Below, piece after piece: positions 32,601-43,730 of a DNA stretch of 64,000 nucleotides. The stretch covers positions 18,529,221 through 18,593,220 of the forward strand of contig CM034607.1 in NCBI GenBank assembly GCA_020091685.1, written 5' to 3'. Source of the stretch: Lutjanus erythropterus (Eukaryota; Chordata; Actinopteri; Lutjaniformes; Lutjanidae). The notes beneath the pieces are model-generated. The model was given only the letters and a program-made list of their open reading frames with translations. It did not search any database and had not been told where the DNA came from. The stretch's first letter is position 1. Every line of letters begins with the position of its first letter. The translations under genes were made by a program, and so were the position numbers.

Positions 32601-34245
32601 CTGTTTTTTTTTCTTGAAAAATGCACACAAACAATTCTCCCTTTTACCTACTATATAGTATTTAACTTGGGTTTGAGGGGAGTTAACAATCACTCTCTTG
32701 CATGCCTCCAAAGCTTTGCATGGGGACTATTTGGCATGCGTAAAAAATGTCCAAAGCTCTGTGGGTTTCCAGGAGATATTTTCCTCCCTCTTTAATCCGA
32801 GCCGTGAGAACAGTTGCGGCATCGACAGCAGGTTGTGCCCCAGCAGCCTCCCTCCCTACAACCCGCATGTCTGCTCTTTTCCCAGTCGGGGGAAAAGATT
32901 CCCACTGGACTTAAAATATAGCCCAAACCCTTTAATTTCAACCCTACGCCACTCCATTAAAAAAAGAATTTGCTTCTGTTTTTTTTTTTCTTGCGCTTTA
33001 AGGTTATGATGATGACAAAGTCGCAGCGGGTGGAGATGGAAACTTCACATGGATTTGAGAATATGTGTTTGACAGTTGTGACAGAGCTCCGGAGGATGTT
33101 TTCAAATGCAAACTCTGAAATACAAAGTCTGACGCGAGGAGGGAGCAGGAGGAGAGGATCTGCACTAAATACTGAGGGATGCATCCAAAAACAGCTTTCC
33201 ACCGAAACTGAAAACATCAACAACCAATTTATCTGAATAAAATGATTTATGACAAAATATTAATTTGTTTCTTTTAGAAACTAGTGAAAATTTGCCAGCA
33301 AGTTCAGTAATATCGAGAAAGGACTTCATTAAATTTCTGATGTAAAAACCTGCATGCTCTCTGCGCTCCGTGGCACATTATTGACTATCCCGCACTGAAG
33401 AGAGGTGATACTCTCCTCGCTATAAACCTGTTAAACTAAAGTCTGAGTGTTCATGCTTTCTGCAGGTTTTTTCGCTGATGTGATTGCTGCTTCACCCCCA
33501 GAAAAAGGTGACGACAGATCGAAAGGAAGTCACCAAACTTCATCCGTGATCTCAAGTTGCCTGTTGCCCGAAAACAACTCCCCATCCTGCGTACAAGCTC
33601 ATGAAATGATATCTGCTTTTTACTGAGACGGAGACAGCTGCAGGTTGGTGTCACTGTTTAAACAAACGGAGCTAATTTGTCCTCTGATAACACAAAAATG
33701 AATAAATTACTAGTTGTCCGTTAAGGTACAATAATATTTTCTGTATTTTAATGTTCTGAATTTTAATTGATAGGATGTAATGTTTGGATATATAGTCGAT
33801 CTTCAACTCCAATTTCTTTAATGGCTGTAAATTCATTAAAAGAAAAATCAATGTTCACTGCTCAGCCTCTGGTCCATTAGAATGAAATGTGTTTGTGACC
33901 ATAACATACACTATTACGCACAGTACAACACGCATTGTTCGCTTCTGCGTTTGCTTTATCATCTCAGGCAATAAAAATAAAACAAAAACAAATATTTAAA
34001 GCAAAAATATAATTGTTGACTATATGCACGGTGGGTTTTTGCACAATTCGCTTCACATCTGTTATTCTAAGGCACCATGCTTTATTCAAATAAATAAAAC
34101 AAAGCACAAATCATAAATGTCAAGTTGTATCAGCTGCCTTTTCAAATTTTTCTCCTCTCAATTTTGCGCACACATGTCTATATAAGGTCAAAAACACTCC
34201 AAGCCAAGGCGTTATTAGGGAAATAGACTATAGTAAGAAAGAGGC
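32601..34245. other. Mostly unique non-coding sequence next to the CpG-rich segment
   Basis: Balanced, repeat-poor stretches (about 32690-32930 and 33360-33660) alternate with AT-rich DNA. The 88-codon frame at 32970-33236 includes a poly-T-encoded Phe run and no domain. The 103-codon frame at 32698-33009 is likewise unrecognised. If the minus-strand first exon at 34.25-34.95 kb is real, this is the start of its first intron, where regulatory blocks are plausible. Confidence 0.3.
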
Positions 34246-34252
34246 CACTTAC

Positions 34253-34920
34253 ACTGAAAAGAGGCAGAAATTCCCACCATGCGGTACGTTGATGTGAGAG
34301 GGCTAAATAATTTCCAGTCCTTTTGACTCCGCGCAGGGTCCCCTCCTCGATGATCCGCTCGTATCGGGAGGACGAAAGCTGCTACAGAGTCCGGCCAGCT
34401 CTCCGCGGCTTCTGCGGTTTATACTTCCAGCAGCTGGGAAATGAGGTTCAAACTCCGACAAAAAGAAGAAGGTTCAGCTCACGCCTCGCAATAAGTGATC
34501 AGTCAGTGTGGATGTTCAGGATGGGAGAGCCGGGAGTGTAAAAAGCGCAGAGGCAAGAGAAGAGAAGGAGGAGAGAGGAGACAGAGATGGAGAGGGAGGA
34601 TGCAGTAATAGTGCGCAGGGCACTCGTCTTTCCCACTTTTCCTCCAAAAATCCTTCAAACGTCGAGTCGGTCTGGCTTGCACAAATCGTGTTTTGTGAAT
34701 ACGAGGAGAATTCATGCACACACCCTCGGTCACGGGGCTCCTTGTTTTCTGCTTCTTTCTCCGTGTCAGTTGGGAAGAGGAGAGGAGTAGCGGCACTCTG
34801 CCTCCAGTCGGCGGTGCGCAGCAGAGCCAGGTGGCGGTGGGCGGGACTGAAGCTGCTGAGGAGGAGGAGGCGGCGACTGGGCAGCAGCCGAGCAGCCAGC
34901 AGCAGCATCTGTGTGTCCTA
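34253..34920 (-). promoter_or_regulatory. CpG-rich candidate promoter and first exon of a minus-strand gene
   Basis: CpG dinucleotides are far denser here than anywhere else in the window (roughly three dozen in 600 bases by eye). A GC box (GGTGGGCGGGAC) lies near 34837-34848. On the minus strand a GC-rich leader with several short upstream frames runs to ATG at 34280-34278. Nine codons follow (MVGISASFQ), then one base and GTAAGT at 34252-34247, a perfect 5' splice donor core. The arrangement is that of a first exon with a long 5' UTR and a short coding tail. An alternative is a longer upstream frame, 34908 to 34516 (130 codons, starting MLLLAARLLPSRRLLLL). That frame is Leu/Ser/Pro-rich with a weak start context and looks like a compositional frame. 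No gene family can be named. Confidence 0.4.
34254..34280 (-). CDS. Candidate short first coding exon (nine codons)
   Basis: ATG at 34280 has G at +4 but C at -3, a moderate start context. The frame stays open to the GTAAGT donor and the exon would end in split-codon phase 1 at 34253. Nine residues are too few to identify a family, and no second exon is recognisable in the 34 kb that would lie downstream on this strand. It should be regarded as a hypothesis that depends on the CpG-rich segment being a promoter. Confidence 0.15.
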
Positions 34921-35084
34921 AAACAGGTTGGAAAAACGCAGGGTCAGGTCAAGTCGAAGTGTTTTTACTGTGCCACTGGCTCCCAAAGCTTTTTCACGTC
35001 AAGGGCTCCCAGGGAGATTATCTACCCCTGAGGATTTTATCCAAGGGCGAGATAGAATGTGTGTCATCGCATATTAGTGAAGGA
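34921..35084. other. Flank of the CpG-rich segment
   Basis: CpG density falls away beyond about 34950. No TATA box was seen upstream of the candidate minus-strand exon. Confidence 0.3.
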
Positions 35085-35425
35085 TTAAAGGTCCAGTGTC
35101 TAGATTTGAGAAAATGACAGAAAACGAATATTATATTATATAAGTGTGTTTTCATCAGGGAATAATCATCTGAAAATAAGAACTGGTATGTTTTCGTTGT
35201 CTTAGATTGAGTGGGTCTTCTTCCGTGGAGGCTGCCATGTTGAGCCACCATGTTTCTACAGTAGCCCAGAATGGACAATCCAAACACTCCTACATTTTTG
35301 TGAGTTTTGCAGCCACTTTAAGCTCTCCTGCACACTCGGAAGAGAAGAGGGAGACAACGGGTTTGCAATCTGCATGCTCACTACTTGTTTCTCTTGTCAC
35401 TAATGGCTGCACTTAATACAGAAGT
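35085..35425 (+). repeat. Fish repeat starting TTAAAGGTCCAGTG
   Basis: AAAGGTCCAGTGTCTAGATTTGAG is followed by CATCAGGGAATAATCATCTGAAAATAAGAA, GTCTTCTTCCGTGGAGGC, GCCATGTTGAGCCACCATGTTTCTACAGTAGCCCAGAA and ACTAATGGCTGCAC. I recognise this order from percomorph genomes as a common interspersed repeat. The far end is degraded, so the inverted terminus is not visible. The 69-codon frame inside is not a gene. Confidence 0.7.
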
Positions 35426-36235
35426 GATGGGTCTGAATATGACAGTTTGTCTTACTAAATTTTTACATTTGACTAAAGTCCCCCGAAGAGATGAAAACAT
35501 CAGATCTGTGTGGACTGTGTGGAATCAGTTAGCGGTTGTTAATGGATTCGGTATTTGACTGTTAATAATTGTCAGTGAGTCCGTGTCAGTTGTGTAACAT
35601 CTGCACAGGGTATTTTATTTTTGAAATTGACTGTTTATGCCGTTCCTACATCTGACTTCTTGTCCAATGGATCCACTCTGTGCAGCTTGACGTAGCTTTG
35701 TCAAAACAGACGCGGCGCGTATTCTCTAGGGAGCGGAGTGGACAGCTCCTCCCGTGACACTTCTGACACGGGCCGCGGCACTACTGGCGGAGTCACAAAT
35801 AGTGTCCAGCCGGGATTCGAAGCAGCCATGCTCGGTGAAATCAGCCACTGAACGGGAATTTTGCACAAAAAAGATGGTAACTTTGTATGATAGCCACTTG
35901 ATTTGTCTTACTCTAACAGATAAAACCTCATCTTGCTGTAGATAAAGTTTGGAATGTGTTTTTGCTCAAAATAAAGACTACAAGTAGATTCTTTCAGTGG
36001 TGTTATCTGCACCTTCTTCCTAATACTAAATATACTAAATATTGAAATACTCATGCCTGTCCATTCAGCTACATAGAATAAATTAGTTTACTCATCTATT
36101 TTTGTTTGGGACCCTCTGGAGTGTCCTAACGGAACCCTAATGGTCCATGGACCCTGCTTTGAGAACTCCTCTCCTAGACAGCAGTGGAGTGTCATGGACA
36201 AGAACCAGCCAGCTGAGTGCTTGAGAAGGTGGTTG
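35426..36235. other. Non-coding sequence with a CG-rich patch
   Basis: A GC-rich patch with about a dozen CpGs spans about 35690-35850 (GACGCGGCGCG, GGGCCGCGGCAC). It is followed by AT-rich sequence with AATAAAGACTAC at about 35970. It could be an old repeat, a small regulatory block or a decayed exon. Nothing decisive is visible. Confidence 0.25.
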
Positions 36236-36236
36236 G

Positions 36237-36239
<3 letters not shown>

Positions 36240-36270
<31 letters not shown>
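36240..36270. repeat. (TG)15 microsatellite
   Basis: Uninterrupted TG repeat. Confidence 0.97.
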
Positions 36271-36273
<3 letters not shown>

Positions 36274-36731
36274 TCACACAAAAAGTAGAACTGCATGATG
36301 CATGTTTGAACTCACCCACACACATACACAGACTGTATCTCTATCTTTTCCTCAGCTGAAAAAGGCACAGGCAGGCTGGCCTGCAGTAACCTAAGGCAAA
36401 CACTTTCCCGGGACCATCTGGAAGTCATCTCGCCCGCAGAGCCAGTGAAAGCACAGAGCAGAAGCTACGTTTACAACTCGGTGATAACAACCGGTCCACT
36501 TGAACTGCATGGTTGAACAAGTCATGCACCATAGCCCGTTCATAACATCTTGTAAATTCAAATATTCTATTCTTTTCTATTCTGCAATGCTAATATACTT
36601 GTAAGTCTTTTGTTAAAACAGATTAAGATCATGGCGGTGTTATAAACAAAGACGAAACATATCTTTTGCAAGACGTGACCTTTGTCATTGTTCAGGTTTT
36701 TTAAAGTGGTCTTTTTTGATGATGGTGGTTT
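36271..36731. other. Non-coding sequence with a (TTCTA)-type run
   Basis: ATTCTATTCTTTTCTATTCT at about 36564-36583 resembles the (TTCTA)n tail at 40228-40250 and may be the 3' end of a retroposon. The remainder is unremarkable. Confidence 0.35.
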
Positions 36732-37522
36732 ACATGCCCCCAGTTAGAAGAAGCAGAGAGGAGTACCAGCATGGAAGCTGAGCAGCAGTGTACTGCTGTG
36801 GTCACGGTCAGCAACAAATGGTATTTTAGCCTTTTAAAAACCGGTTCATTTAAAAAATGTCAATATTGGTTTAAGTGTATGCTATATTTAGAATATGGCT
36901 CTTGCTTTACTTTGCCATCAGAGAGCCTTTTCTGGCAAGAAAACCTTGTTATATGAGCCAAATGTCACGCTCTCTAAACCAACCAAACTCCAGAGCCAAA
37001 ATCAGTAATTTTACCTCGCAGAACAGAGGAGTTGCTTGTCGACCGCTGGCTCAACATTTTAGTTTCTTTGCGTTGTTATTTGACTTGTGTGTTTTAAACA
37101 GTTCAGTTCAGATTCACCAATGTCACAGAATAACAAAAACGAACTAAGAGATAGCAGTAGAACCACAACACCTACGTTCTGTGAGGAAAAATTACTGATT
37201 TATATGGAGTTTGGTTGGTATAGTGAGAGTGACATTTGTCTTATATAACGGCAGTTTCCCATCAGAAAAGGTTGTCTGATTGCAAGTTAAAGGTGTGTAG
37301 TATAGAGTACACTTAAACTGATATTTTTTGTTGGACCTTTGTTAAGTGGTTAAAATACCTTTTGTTGCTGACCCTGTCCACAGCAGTACATTGCTTAACT
37401 TCCATGCTGGTGTTCCTCCGTGCTTCTCCTAACCGGGGGTATGTCGAGTGCCATCTACTGTAGATAATACACTGGCTATGGATAAATACCTCATACAACC
37501 CCATATCAAATAATCCCTTTAA
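36732..37522. mobile_element. Foldback element, copy A4 (left terminus lost)
   Basis: Left homology starts at about ATGCCCCCAGTTAGAAG (36734), which pairs with TCCTAACCGGGGGTATG near 37426-37442. ACTGCTGTGGTCACGGTCAG on the left faces GACCCTGTCCACAGCAGTA on the right. The right terminus ATCCCTTTAA ends with TTAA at 37519-37522. The left terminal TTAAAGGGATAG is absent. The 61-90 codon frames inside are repeat-derived. Confidence 0.85.
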
Positions 37523-38390
37523 AAACAGCCCACTGCAAGTTATATGTTCTCTAATACACCTGAAAAACAACAACTAACTCTGTGTTTTTACCAACAAAAT
37601 GATATTTTTACTGTAATATACTTAATCACAACTAAAGTAACATCTTCTGCTTTTGTCTGTCTTGTACTGTATGTAAAACATCCAGTGGGTTGTTAGCGTA
37701 GCATCAGCGTGGAGCTCATTGTTCCCTCAATGCAATCTCTATGGGGAAAAGATGATGCCATTAATGGCAATTGTTTGCAACAGTGCCATTGTGCATTTCT
37801 CCTCTTTCTTTCACTTCATCTTTCTCTCCCTTACATCTCTCCCTATCTGGAGTGCTTCAGCAGGGTGGGTTGCATTGTGCTCTCAAAGGGAATATGGATA
37901 GATACAGTCTCTGGCACTCTCACAAGCGCAGAGCAAGGACCCTGTGCTCTACTTCCATTTTCCAGTCTGGGTTCTTTTGTCACTCTCTGACAAAGGCAGT
38001 GGGCTACACAGGATGTGTGAATAGATATGAGAGGGAGAAGGTGAGGGATGGAAAGGGAGGGAGGGAATTTTGAAAGATAAGAAGAGAGGAGAAGAAACAC
38101 GATTCACGATGAAACGAAGGAGGAAGGGTTGAGTACACGTCTGAGAGGAAAAGTGGTCCCCGAATCAGACATGAGAAAGGTCAGAGTGGGCGCAGAGGTA
38201 ACAACTGAGCAACCTCACGCGGTCAGAGAAGCCAGCGGGGCTGCGAGGATGCCGTCACTCCTCGCCTATTTGTGTCCTCTGGTTTGTTCAAGTTCTCTCA
38301 TGACAATCACAACGAAACATCTTGACGGCCGGAGGCATAAGGATAGGCGTTGAGGAAACCTGCAAGGGAAAAGAGAATAGGGCAATGATC
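37523..38390. other. non-coding sequence, nothing recognised
   Basis: CT-rich and purine-rich patches (about 37795-37850 and 38030-38100) explain the 60-100 codon frames. No gene supported. Confidence 0.45.
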
Positions 38391-38391
38391 C

Positions 38392-38534
38392 GTGTGTGTG
38401 CGTGTGTGTGTGTGTGTGTCCTGTGATAACGGTGCGTGAGAGCAGGAAACACACAGTGCCTGTTTTTGCTGCAGGGGTTCCTGGAAGTCAGCCGCCCAGT
38501 GTGATCAGCGACATACATACACACACACATGTGA

Positions 38535-38597
<63 letters not shown>
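38392..38597. repeat. Inverted microsatellite pair: TG run then (AC)30
   Basis: A TG run at 38392-38419 and a pure (AC)30 at 38537-38597 lie on the same strand about 117 bases apart. They are complementary and can pair as a hairpin. The 72-130 codon frames are His-Thr or Cys-Val strings. Confidence 0.95.
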
Positions 38598-38599
<2 letters not shown>

Positions 38600-39454
38600 A
38601 TACCTCGCCTCTGAAAGGGAAAAACATGCTGCGTCTGATACATGTGGACACAGACAAGCAGACTTCCTGCATTTTCCCACCTACTGGGCGGCCACCTGTA
38701 ACAGTCTCACACACACACAACACACACATGCACTCATATTACATTCATGGGGACAAAGCCAGAATGAGGCAAATATAAGCTGGGAGTTGACAGTAAACAA
38801 GCGCCATTCGAACCCCCATAATTATCTGGCACTGGATCAACGTAGCCTGAAGTCTGAAGCAGCCGACCATCAACATCAAAAGCAACAGGGTAAGACAAGA
38901 GACAACTGAGGAAAAGCAGATTATTAGGGCTGTATGTTCTGATCTGTGAGGAGCATTTAGATGAAGACATCAATAGTGAAGAAGTGGAGTTGAACCCAGG
39001 AAGGTTTGTATGAAAATGATGACCCCACCCCACCACCACCACCTGCACACCTGTTCCCTCTTCCCTAATAGTCAGATTAGTATATATACATACCAGTCTG
39101 TTCTCATTCTCTCTCCACTGGATCATCTTATGTGCTTTCAATTTAGCATCCATCATTTCTGCCTGCGTTTTGGTCTTTGCTTGATCACTGAGTACATAAA
39201 TTTGCCCCTCTCTTCTGCCTGTTTGTGACCTTGAGTAAGACTGAACTTTTAACTCTGGCTCGTGCTTTTGAGTCCAAAAGTTTGTCTTTGTATGTCTGTA
39301 TATATGAGTATAATTGTAGGGTCATGAAATCAGACCGACTGCAACCGTAAAATGCTAACACATTAATGCATCAGCAAAAATAACCAAATAATATTGAAAA
39401 GTAAAACACTCACAGGGACAGTTTAGGGTCTTTCTTACATTAAAACACTACAAA
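38598..39454. other. non-coding sequence, nothing recognised
   Basis: Contains a short ACCCCACCCCACCACCACC run near 39022. The minus-strand 140-codon frame (38734-39156) lies in non-repetitive DNA but has no recognisable domain. Confidence 0.35.
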
Positions 39455-39787
39455 AGACGTAGTTTGATGACTTTGTGATGTGGCGTGGGATCATGGGAGT
39501 TGTTATCTTCACTTTTAAACAACCACTGTTGCTGAAAATCTGATTGTGACTCAGGCAGAAATAATGTTAATGGATGAGGTAATATTAAAGATTAAATCAC
39601 GGTCGCGGACTTGCTGACTCACTCTTGGGCGTATCCTGTGTTTTCCTAGAAGTTGTAGCTAGTACCAACTTACTAGTAGTGGCTAGCAGGAAATGCACCA
39701 TTACCTTGAATAAATTATGGATTTCTCTGTGTTTGAACATTGATGGAAACATCTGAGATAATGTACACAACTCAACAAAATATATTT
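39455..39787. repeat. Interspersed repeat, copy C2
   Basis: Same family as C1 at 17600-18402: GGATCATGGGAGTTGTTATCTTCAC, GACTCAGGCAGAAATAATG, ATGGATGAGGTAAT, then AGGAAATGCACCATTACC, AATAAATTATGGATTTCTC and ACACAACTCAACAAAATATA, without the L1 segment. It gives the continuous form against which the C1 interruption is judged. Confidence 0.65.
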
Positions 39788-40255
39788 AAAGTTCAACTGG
39801 GCAGAACAGTTACAGGCTGCAAACAAACCCGACTGTCCTGTCACCATGGCAGAGGAGTCCAGGACCTAAGAAATTTTACATGTCCACAGCCATCCTACAA
39901 ATCACCACCTTCAGCTACTGCCATCAGGGCAAAGGTGCTGGGTCCCCTGTGCAAAGAAAAGCATCTACAGTTGGCATAAAATATCTTTACCAGGAAGGAC
40001 AGGCAGTTTTTGAAGTCAGCCTATGACCTCAGCACACAGCACTTAACATCTACTTACTGTTTCTCCTAATCTCAACTCAGTCCTCACCATCAAACACCTG
40101 GTGCTACCTATATGTAAATGTTTTTTAATGTATTCTGTTTAGATGGGATATGTTATGTTTTAAATGTGCTCGCCTTTTTCTGCACATGTAAGCAAAGACA
40201 AATCTCAATAAAGACAATAAAGTGTTTTTCTATTCTATTCTTTTCTATAATGCAT
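39788..40255 (+). repeat. Probable LINE 3' end with (TTCTA)n tail
   Basis: Ends ACAAATCTCAATAAAGACAATAAAGTG followed by TTTTTCTATTCTATTCTTTTCTAT. This is the form of a LINE or SINE 3' end with a pentanucleotide tail. The upstream 300 bases have no recoverable reverse transcriptase frame, so the copy is 5'-truncated if this reading is right. Confidence 0.4.
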
Positions 40256-43200
40256 TTTGGACATTAGCTTTAAGTACATTTTGGTACTGTCCATCAGTGA
40301 TATCCATATAATATAATAATTAATATAATAAAATACAGTCATTTTTCCTGTCATTAAATAATAAAATGTTTGAATATAAATAGAAAATGCCACACACATT
40401 ATTCTACAACTCATGGAGAAAGTCTGAAAAGCAATAAATTAAACTCAACTTATCAAACAACATCTCCTACCCTCCTCTGATAGAGATAGAGATGGAGAGG
40501 GACTGTGGGAGGGAGGAATAGAGACAGAGCTGCATGATGGGATAGCAGCTGCAGTGCAGCATCTTATGCAGGTACGGTGTCTGGAGAGGGATCTTACTCA
40601 CACACTGGGGTATTATGGAATTCAACCCACCGTCTGGCTCGTAGCAAAGGAGAAGAACTAAGTGGGCGAAAACTGACAACCCTGCCTTCCTCCATAAGCA
40701 TGTAAATGAGTCTCTGCAACTTCTGAAGACGACTGGCTAAATATCCTGACAGCATGCAAACATGTGAGACAATGACTTTCAAATCACACTGCCGATAAGG
40801 ACGTCTTATTATGTCACAGGACAAAATCCATGTCTAATGAGCGAACACATAGGGTGTCATCTCATTTATCACATTTATATATGATGTAGAATTGATGTGA
40901 AAGTAGAGAAAAAAAGATGAAAACAGAAAAATCCCCACTGTATTGTCTGTGTGTACATCAAATCCCAAAATGGCAGACATATATATGTCTGTCATTGCCT
41001 CTGTGCTGGGGCCCGGAGGGTATCCCACAATCCTTTGAGGTGCTGTAGTTTTCCAAGTGCATATGAAGTGAACACGTGAAAAACACATCTCCCTGTTTGC
41101 TTGCACACTGCGCCGCCTCTTTGTGTCCCTGTCCCTCTCCTCCCCGTCTCGTCACTCCTGCATTCCCTCTGGTCGTGAGAGAGAAAAAAAAGTTGACAGA
41201 CAAGATGCGAAAAGTGTTCTGTTGCTTTCCTCGTCAGTTGGTCTGGAAGAAAGTCTGCTTTTTTTTTATTTGAAGTGAGCAGAACCTCTGAAAGTTGAGT
41301 CCTGATTTTACACCGGGGATGATGTGAAGTGAATTAATTTGCCAAGACGGGGCCATGTTTTAACAACTGGAAGTGTACTTAGTCAATGAGACCTTTACAA
41401 CACATCTCGGGAGGGTTTTCCAATAGCATGGGTGAATTAAGAAGCCAGGTATACTTTATGTATCCTTGGGGTTTTATACACAACACAGAAAGGCATGTAA
41501 AATTAACTGCTCATACACAGAAATTGTTCAGGAGCTCCTACCATACCCATAGTTTTCATTTATGAAAATGCAATATGGGCATTTCCTTTTCTGTGAAGGT
41601 TCTGCCCTTTGTAATTCCTACCCTCGTAGCTTTCTTTCGACAGCTGTGCTAATCCCTTTGTTATAATGTCACCCGGCTGATGAATCATCTTCTGAGCCTC
41701 TTGATGTTGGCGAAACAAATGTACAGTGGAATTCAATTGATGTAACTATACTTGTCAGCTCAGAAAGTAATTAACCACCTAACGTTACTCCTTTGTCTTG
41801 AGAAACACAAGTGTGTTCTTTCACCGACTTCAGAGCACACTTTCAGTGTTTATTCTTGTCACACAAGGACACATTTAATGCCTTTACACGTATGCACGTA
41901 ATGGAAAAGGTTGCATTCATTTACATTTCACAAGATCGTCATAACAATGGTGAGAAAGTGATGTTTTCTTGCATGACGAATTCATTTCCCCTATTTTTGT
42001 GTGGTGATATGATAACTGTATTATACTGTAGATTCAAACAGACTGACATGCTGCCACAGGTAAGTACATACAAACTAAATTGTAGTCTACAACAGCACTA
42101 TGTTCAAATTAAAATGACAGTGACGCACAGCGTTGAGGAATCGACCCTTCAATAAACCCTGCCCTCCTTAGTTACTGTTGCTATGCCCGTCAAACTTTCC
42201 ATTCTTGCACTGCACACATGCAGTTTGCAGTGATAACTGTGGCAGATTTAACATGTAAATTGGCAGTAATTGCTGAAACATGAGGTATTTGATTCCACAG
42301 AGAAGTAAACAAAAGCAGCTTCCCATTTGTAGCCGAAAAGGGTCTGAAATATGTTAAGTTACTTAACAGCTGCGTCAGAAAAGGATGTGCAGGAATTAGA
42401 ACAAGTGCAGCAGATCTTGAGATGATCACCCAGCAAGACCAGCCAGACTGCAACTGCACCAGGAAGAGAGCTGGGGTAAGAGCTAAGCTAACCTGGTTTA
42501 GACAGAGAGTGAGCCAAAGAGAGACGCATCATCGTCGGCCCGCAAACCCAACACACAACAAATCCCAATGTAACCTCCTGGGAATAAGCCATGAGTTTGC
42601 TGTATGCAGTGGTATCTCACACAAGTTTGGCTGGAGCTTATGTTTTTACGTGTTTTAAAGACGGCAAAAAAGATGCCACGCACACAGCTTCGACATGTGG
42701 AGAAAAAGCTCGACAGCCCTGTGATGCTTAGTTATAGTTGCTAATCTATAATTGGACAATTGCTGCCCAGAGCAGGGGCTTAGCAAAGGGTCAGTTTGTG
42801 TCTTCGTCGTGTCCTCATATTATGTTGCATATTTTATGTCTTGCGTTGTCTAGTGTCTACCTGTTAAACTGCTGCACCAGAGGCTCCTGGGAAACAGCAA
42901 TTCATCCCAAATGCATACTAAATGAGCTGACAACAAAGAGTCTGAGCTCTTGATCTGCCGATGGATAAAAAGTCAGTGTGTCCTTAAGTTATTATATTCT
43001 CACACTTTCCTCTAAGGGAGCCTGTTACATTCCCCAGACTTCATGTAAAGGTACAGAGGGAATAGTCACACTTCAGATGTTGAATTTACAATAATGCCAC
43101 AGCATGTTAGAATGAGATTTTGGACTTTTTTTCTTGGATCGAGAGCAGCAAATGCACTACACAGACAGGGGAAGGAAGAGCTTGTAATAGGAGAGATAAA

Positions 43201-43400
43201 GGGAAGAAAGAGAAGGAATGATTATTGTGAGCAGAAGAGAGTGGAATGGAGGTGAAGTTAGTGAGATTGTGAGCACATGAGAAATAAATAGCTCTATCAT
43301 CACTAGTGTCCAACCACGCCTGCATAGTCATGTGATTGTGAAACAGTTCTTCTACGCACATATGTATGATAGCTGCCAAAGGCTGCTGTGATTGGCGGCA
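40256..43400. other. Mostly unique non-coding sequence
   Basis: No microsatellite longer than about 20 bases and no transposon end recognised over 3 kb. Repeat-free blocks of balanced composition occur at about 41560-41740 (with TGTGCTAATCCCTTTGTTAT) and 42420-42620. Frames of 60-114 codons are unrecognised. It may contain regulatory sequence, but none can be demonstrated. Confidence 0.3.
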
Positions 43401-43550
43401 ATGCTCCTGGCCCCATCCATCATCATCACCCACCTTGCTATATCTCGCTTGCGGACCCGACTTCCCAACTTCCCCCAAATCATCGTCCAGATGGCCCTCG
43501 CCAACGCTCACCCGCTTTACACACCTGATATGAAGCTATCCGTCATCTGA
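43401..43550 (+). other. 49-codon open frame in GC-rich sequence
   Basis: ATG at 43401 to TGA at 43548-43550. The C-terminal part reads NFPQIIVQMALANAHPLYTP before a short Lys-containing end, more protein-like than most frames here. I do not recognise it. The surrounding 43350-43720 segment is GC-rich with many CpGs and repeat-free, so an enhancer or a decayed exon is as likely. Confidence 0.15.
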
Positions 43551-43730
43551 TAACGACCGAGCTTTGGCGGTCCCCCAGCTGGGGCCTCTGCTGCAGCACT
43601 GGGCACTGGCGGGTATCGGGGATGGGTGGCGGCAGCGCGGTGCACAGGCTGACTGCCCCTCTGATGGATTAGTGCCAGGTAGTGCGGCTGGGGAGGGGCT
43701 GGGGGGGGCGTCCCCTAATAGGATTCACAG
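43551..43730 (+). other. GC-rich segment with G-quadruplex motif
   Basis: High GC with several CpGs. G-runs at about 43688-43713 (GGGGAGGGGCTGGGGGGGG) fit an intramolecular G4 pattern. No gene recognised. Confidence 0.5.

Noticed and set aside
32970-33236. 88-codon plus frame and 88-codon minus frame
   Set aside because: Part is poly-T-encoded Phe. Both strands are open and no domain or splice context is visible.
34508-34921. 137-codon plus-strand frame in the CpG-rich segment
   Set aside because: Arg/Ser/Glu-rich compositional frame. The splice donor and ATG arrangement favour the opposite strand, and no domain is visible.
36875-37147. 90-codon frame and similar frames in the foldback copies
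   Set aside because: They lie inside repeat arms. The frames are not conserved between the six copies and show no transposase motif.
38734-39156. 140-codon minus-strand frame
   Set aside because: No recognisable domain, and no matching splice sites or start context noticed. A chance frame is the simpler reading.
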